Program-made: the position numbers and the translations under genes
The notes under the pieces: model-generated
Database searches by the model: none
What the model was told of the DNA's origin: nothing
The model's input: only the letters and a program-made list of their open reading frames with translations
Origin: Ophiosphaerella korrae
Taxonomy: Eukaryota; Ascomycota; Dothideomycetes; Pleosporales; Phaeosphaeriaceae
Length of the DNA: 64,000 bases
Assembly (NCBI GenBank): GCA_028456385.1
Contig: JALNQF010000028.1
Location: forward strand, 1-64,000
Reading direction: 5' to 3'
Shown: piece after piece, positions 58,542 through 64,000 of the stretch
Layout of the letters: the number at the start of each line of letters is the position of its first letter
Numbering within the stretch: the first letter of the stretch is position 1

Positions 58542-60881
58542 TCAATCCGCCCCATTGACCTTCGTCGGGGTATTCGCCCCCGAGCCAGGCTTACTCTTCG
58601 TCTTAAACGTAAGCGGAAACGTAAAATCATCCGGCTCCTCTTCCTCGCTGTGAAATGCATTAGTACACTGACAAAAACCCAAACATCACAGAAAGGGGGG
58701 ATATTTCAAAAACTTACGGCAATTTCCATGCGATGTAGTCCTCGGTGCTCAACCCCTCACGGCCCTCCTGTAGTGACGCGAAATCGCCGGGCGTCATCAT
58801 GCCGGAGCGATCGCGCGGCGACCCCGGTTCAGACAGGGGCCGCGAGATCTTGACATCATGGGAGCCAAAGAAGTCTGGTTCCTCGTCCTCGGGGTAGGAA
58901 TTGGGGTATGCGCGGCGGAGCGCGAGTTGGCGGGCTTTCACGTATTCGAGGCCCATGCGCTTCCAGTCGAGCAGGTCGCTGAGGCGCTCGGTGCGGTTGC
59001 GCTGGTTAATGCGTTGACGCTTGGATTTCTTGGTGAAGTCGAACATGTAGTCGACGAGTTGGTTGACCGAGTCGTCAACGCCTTTCATGCGCCGGTCGAC
59101 GATATAGATGCCGTAGTCAGCGGCGTTTTCGATGAGTTCTTCCATATAGCAACCGAAGCCGGAGAGGTTGGTTGTGATGCTGGGAACACCCATGACGGTG
59201 CATTCAGCGGGCGTGTAGCCCCATGGCTCGTAGTATGAGGAGAAGACACCAAGATGGGTGCCGCGGACAAAGTCATCGTAGTCGAGAGGGAGGACGGGGT
59301 TGGCTGAGTTCAAGAACTCGGGGTGGAACACGACCTTGACGCGATCTGAAGGGTGGTTAAATAGTTGGCAGCGGCGCAACTGTGCTAGTACAGGATCTTC
59401 CGCATCATTGACCATGTTGTGGGTGACAATCGGCGGCAGATTGTGACGCTTCATGGCAAACAACCGCCGGCGAAGCAAGATCTTATCTGCAGGCGAGATC
59501 AAATCCTTGTCCTCCGGAAGGTCCTGGCCTTCTGTCCATGTCAGAGAGCGCTCAAACAGTTTCTTAGCCACATTCTCGGCAATGTTATTGACGGTATCAT
59601 GCAGCGACTTGATAACGGCCTGTCCTTTCAGAGAGTCGACCGACAAGGAAGTAGTTTGCGCGGGCAGAATGATGAAAGCGACAACAGTCATGTTTGAGTT
59701 TTCGTTCTTCATCTTGTGGTTCAACCGTGCTAGGGACTCGATAAACATGTCCACGCCCTTATTGCGGTACTCGTATCGGCCTGCAGTGAAGAAGTACAGA
59801 GTATTCTCAGGATCGAAGTCATTGTGGCCATAGAAATGTCCTCGCACGAAATCATTGATCTTGACCTTGGCCTGTTGATGCAAATTTTGGAACTCGTGCG
59901 TGGCAGAGAACTTCTTAACATTCAGACCGTTGGGCAGAACGCCATCTGGCTTTCGCTTGAGCAGATGTTCGCTCTCATATGCAGTGATGTGCGAGACGGT
60001 GGTGAAGACATCAGCGGCGTGTGTTGCAGCGCGCTCTATGCAATACCGATGGTAGATGCCACGCTTTCCAGCCTCAGCATCCACATCGAAGTATTGCAGG
60101 TTGTTGTAGAAATCTACAGAGCCAGCACAGAGATAGCGGCCGAGAAGGGTGGCGTGTGTAGTGAAGATCGTGGTTACGTCGATGCGGCGCTTCTTGCAAA
60201 GAGGTACGGCGACACCTGCAAGCCACTCGTGGAATTGAACAATGACAGCTCGCTTCTTCTCGTGGGACACATACTGCGATTTAGTTAGGGTAGAATAGTT
60301 GAATTCTGGGTCACCGACTTGCCTCGCCAATGAACCATGCAACGAGATAACCAAAAACAATCGCTTCGTTGGTCTCAGAATCGCCTGGTGGTGAAGGAAT
60401 GCCAGCAGTTGACCATAGATCACCCTTCCACTCATCAAGCCATCGGTAGCCAGTGCCGGTATCAAAGAGAAGGACGCGTGGGGCGCCATCGATCAGCCAA
60501 CGTCCGTACAAAGTCTGGATGCCGCGCTCGGACATGGACTTGATCGTGGCTACAAGGGCAGGGTCCTTTGGTTCTATGGGTTCAACCTCGACGGAAGCCT
60601 AGGTTGTGCATCAGTACCGTAGCCCAGGTGCTCCGTGGTTTGACATACCGATGCCCTGTTCCATGGGCCAATGAGTGTGTATGCCGCACCATACTCGGCG
60701 GTTGTGACCTGTGCCTTGGATTTGAGGACTGAATAGATACCGCCAACTAGAATTCATCAGTAACTGCAGCGTGCGCCAGAGCGCGATGGCCTGCAAACAT
60801 ACCTCGGTTGGCAACCTCAGTCGCAACCTCAAAGAGGGCGTGGTTGGTCACGTCTCGCGTCGTTGTCCCAATCTCAGCCAT
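58542..60881 (-). CDS. gsy1: Glycogen synthase, GT3 family
   Basis: Five exons: 60881-60803, 60746-60649, 60598-60323, 60273-58718 and 58647-58542, giving 704 residues, the same size as yeast Gsy2. The introns of 56, 50, 49 and 70 bp are regular, except that the third (60322-60274) has a GC donor: GAG then GCAAGT, with AG at its 3' end. Landmarks: the N-terminal [22 protein letters not shown] (UDP-glucose loop), [19 protein letters not shown], the Arg-rich [13 protein letters not shown] and [18 protein letters not shown] nucleotide-sugar site (with its catalytic Glu), and the GFGCYMEEL region. The C-terminal regulatory segment carries Ser-Pro sites ([11 protein letters not shown]) and an acidic tail. 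It extends glycogen chains from UDP-glucose in the cytosol and is controlled by phosphorylation and glucose-6-phosphate. Confidence 0.95.
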
Positions 60882-62156
60882 TGTTTGTTTGTGTGGAAGG
60901 AGAGAAGAACGGATACTGGCAGAGGGGATAAGCTGGATGAAGACCTGACCGGAGAGCTCTGAGCTCGGGCTTGGTTGAGCTACTGCGGGCTGCCGCACTA
61001 GACAAGCGCATGTATTGCTTTAGTGTTGAGTATGGTGCAATCAATCGAATGCCCTGCAGCTGAACCTGTAGGGATTCAATGGTACGTATGCGAAAAGAGG
61101 CACTGCAAGAAGCAGCGTTGTCAGCAAGAGCAGTTCTATCCGTATCTTGCTCCCAGCGCACGAGCTCTTCGTACTCGACGTGGACAGTTGGGATATGAGA
61201 CCTTGGGACGAGATAGGTCAGAGCTCCGGATCGCTTGCCATGACGTAGCGCCGCCTTTCTTTGGCCTAATTCATCCATAGACTACCCTTCCAATTGGACC
61301 ACATGTGTTCACGCGCTCAATGGCCTCGCCATCGTGAACCCATATCTACAGCGGAGGAGAAGACGGTCCAACTCGAGCCTGTTTCCCCGCGGCTCGAATC
61401 AAATTTTTTGCTGGTGCCGGTCTCGTCGCTGTGGGCATGGGTACGGTCAACAGCTCAACAGTCCGCTTGTGGAAATGAGGCGCGGATCCATCGTCCGATC
61501 CCGCCAGGCGAGCTTCAATCTTTTTGTTTGATATTTTTCGCCTTTGCTTGGAGAAGGTGCAGAAGGGCAGCGCAGGGCTTTGACGCTGGCACAGGTACGT
61601 GCTGGTTCCGCAGTTGGGTCGTCTTCCAGCTGCAGCATACCGTCATGCTACCGACCGATTGCGGGGTTACCGCTTAGGCTTGCCAGCCCACCATTGTCTC
61701 CGCGCAAGCCTGAGTGGACCGCTGTGGAGAAGCGCAACCCACGTGAAGCCTTGCTCGCAGCCACATACCGTTCGCCACCGTTTGCTCGGACAAATTGCCG
61801 GTGAAATCCACGGCCCAGTAAGACGGTTACACATACTGTCTATGAATTCTGGGTTATTTCCTTGCTATAGCCGTTGACTCATACGTAAATTACCTATGCC
61901 TGCCAAACACTAATGCTATTCCCATGCCAACAATGCTCCACAAACACACAATTATGAAATATAGAAAAAGGGATATCAAGACTAATACTAAGCAATGCGC
62001 GCCGAGGTAGCCGATCAGGGGGAAATAGGTAGCTACTCAACGAAATCCAAACTACCAAGAGTTCCACCAGCCAGGGTATCATGAACATTAAACATGCCTT
62101 TTCATCGGCCGTTGCTATGGCTTCGCCATTGTCTGACTCGCTAACTTCCCATCAGT
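60882..62156. other. Intergenic region, glycogen synthase promoter
   Basis: Upstream region of the glycogen synthase gene and 3' flank of the RA-PH gene. Several 60-130 codon frames on both strands (for example 61294-61677) have no motif and overlap each other. Nothing else is supported. Confidence 0.4.
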
Positions 62157-64000
62157 TTACTTTCCCGATCGATCGATGATGAGCCCATTCGAGTCAGGTA
62201 TTGCTGACAATAGGCCGCCTGGAGCAATCTGGTTGCTCTCGCATAAATCAATCATGGGTCCCTTTGCTTTTGATCCATCCATTACTCCACGACCAACAAG
62301 CGCGGGCCCTTGCGAGTAGCCTGCTTGTGACAACAGACCGCCCCCAGTAAATGCATCTCTATCATCATCAGGAGCCCCAGAGTGGTTGTTGTTGGTGTAC
62401 GCTGCCAATGGCTCACCACGGCCTTTCAATGATTTCGTACGCTCATGTCCCCCGTTGCCATATGCGCGCCCTGCCGTTGGGCGTGCACGCCAGTCGGTGG
62501 ATGACGGAACCTTGATCGCTTCCTCGATGGATGTCGCGCTCTCAACTAACGGGCCTGCAGCAACTCCTGGATTGAAGCCCTTGCCCTTGTTTGCGTGCTG
62601 CGGTGGTGGGCGATACGTTGGCCTCAAGTCCACCAGGGGTTCTGGCATACCAGGAACCCGTCTTGATCCGCTTCGTTGGAGATCGCTGGAGGTTCGCCTG
62701 TGATTGCTTCGTGTTGAGGGTTTGCGGCTCAAGCCCGAGTCATTGTTTAGTGCCACTAGACGGTCCATGCCGCTGATCAACGACGGCCCATCCGTGAACG
62801 GCCCGTTTGGCTTCTGCTCTCGCTCTTGGGCTGCAGCCTGTCGTACAGTGTAGCCTCGCCCAAGTAGACCTTTAGGCGCAAATGTCTCTTCCTCTTGTTG
62901 GTCGACGCTTCGTCGCATGGAGTTCTGTCGTGTGCTAGGTTGCGATGGACTGTCGAGAGCCGGAGCGCTTCTATTGAATGCCGCAGGAGGTGGTTGCTTG
63001 ACTCGCAAGGACTTCTTTCTTGCATGCATAGCTCTCGTATTTAGTCCAGACAGTGGCTTATCATCAGGAAATTCCCCCGGCTTGTGTACTTCGATGGCAT
63101 CCAGCTTTTTATTGAAGTCTTCAAGATCTAGGAGTGACGAGAATTGTCCAAGCTGGTAATGCGACCCGACAGACTCACCTCTTACATGCGAGGGGACTAT
63201 GGCGGCTGGCTCGCCTCCAGAGATGTTGCGCTGGGCTACCGTCTTCTTCTTCAATCCCTCGCCCTTTTGGTGCTTGAGATACCAGCTTCTCCATTGCTGC
63301 AGAGACTTATAGAACAGTGTGGCTATGCCCCTGTCGTTTGTGCAGAAAAAGTGCACGTACTGCGACTCATCCGCAAAAATGTTGGACTTTTGTAGACTCT
63401 TCACGGCAAAACAGATCTTCTTGGGCGGCTTCACTTTGGCCAACTTGGCCTGTGTCACTGAGTAGATGTCGTAGTCGGTCATGGTGAGAATGTTCTCGTG
63501 GTCTTTTTCCTTGACTTTCTCATTCTTGCCCATGACCAGCTGACCGTCGGGGCGAAGGGTGAGGTAGCGTTTGGACCACTTGCCAGGCCTCGACGAATAC
63601 TGAATGAAGCACGACATGCCCTCTGGCCTTGTGTCTGAGACCTTGTAGGCAAGTAGATCATCCTGGTCGATACCATCAAGTTGTGAGTCGATGATGGTGA
63701 GATCATTTTGGTTGTCTGCGTCCCACGAATTCATAATATCACGCACATACTCGTAGTTGCGCAGGGGCCGTGTGATGCTCACTTTTACAAATAGCTCCTG
63801 CATCACCGCAGTCCTGACATCAATAGGCTCAGCCAGAATGGTGGCGGCTGACTTGATGAGGTCAAGCGGGGTGGTGGTTGGCGTCACCGGCAGCTGGATG
63901 CGCATCTTGCCGCAAATGACAGTTACTCGCTGGCACATATGTTAGCAGCTTACTAGGTGCAGGACTGCATCGACATACCCGGTCTCCAGCGTTGACCGCT
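62157..64000 (-). CDS. RA-PH domain adaptor protein, N-terminus beyond the window
   Basis: The last exon is 63929-62157. A 49-bp GT...AG intron (63978-63930) precedes it, and a partial exon continues from 63979 past the right edge. The frame runs through the junction as AVNAGDR then RVTVICGKMRIQLPVTPTTTPLDLIK, a Ras-association domain. About residues 110-240 of the visible part are a PH domain (FIQYSSRPGKWSKRYLTLRPDG...ending QWRSWYLKHQ). A long basic/Ser-rich region follows (RRTSSDLQRSGSRRVPG), ending near DRSGK. Similar SAM/RA/PH proteins in filamentous fungi act as Ras-family or MAPK-pathway scaffolds near the membrane. A SAM domain would lie off the window. The ATG at 63938 is an internal codon within the intron, not the true start. 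Confidence 0.85.

Noticed and set aside
1..64000. CRISPR array, rRNA genes or a biosynthetic gene cluster
   Set aside because: None seen; the single P450 is a lone pseudogene and repeats have no spacer pattern.

Overview
This window is genomic DNA of a filamentous ascomycete (Pezizomycotina), most likely a Dothideomycete of the Pleosporales type. The evidence is: spliced genes with many introns of about 48-70 bp and clear GT/GC...AG borders; fungal-specific families (HapX, Pho89-type phosphate permease, TRK potassium transporter, DUF2293, DUF7580, anoctamin/Ist2, HET-NACHT-ankyrin); and an extremely A+T-rich block with almost no CpA or TpG, the mark of repeat-induced point mutation (RIP). The order-level placement is inference from protein family flavour only.

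The window has two compartments. The left part (1 to about 37.5 kb) is accessory. Bases 1-4985 are a heavily RIPed retroelement graveyard. Minisatellites and gene-poor DNA follow. After that come a decayed mixture of genes and relics: an AIM9-like mitochondrial phosphotransferase (intact), a LINE 3' end, a HET-NACHT-ankyrin pseudogene, a DUF2293 gene, an anoctamin gene broken by one TAG, a GH10 xylanase (intact), a cytochrome P450 pseudogene, an F-box-like gene, an uncharacterised 537-residue protein gene, a small secreted cysteine-rich protein, and a divergent pair of broken genes. One of the pair is a C2H2 module apparently joined in frame to a protein tyrosine phosphatase. The other is a DUF7580 protein. 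Most stop codons in these genes look like CAG/CAA to TAG/TAA or TGG to TAG changes, the transitions RIP makes.

The right part (38.7-64 kb) is core genome with intact, well-spliced genes: hapX (iron regulator, with two SreA-type GATA boxes just upstream), a GNAT acetyltransferase, MCM5, a PHO89-type phosphate permease, a large uncharacterised protein, a TRK-type potassium transporter, glycogen synthase (with a GC-AG intron) and an RA-PH adaptor that runs off the right edge. One more relic of an uncharacterised family lies at 49.85-50.6 kb.

In this part the genes serve nutrient and ion homeostasis (iron, phosphate, potassium), carbon storage and replication. There is no operon-like organisation and no obvious biosynthetic cluster. 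The candidate for something not described before is the C2H2-PTP / DUF7580 divergent locus at 32.8-37.4 kb. It has the look of a fungal NLR-like or immune-type sensor-effector pair, but both partners are broken in this strain.
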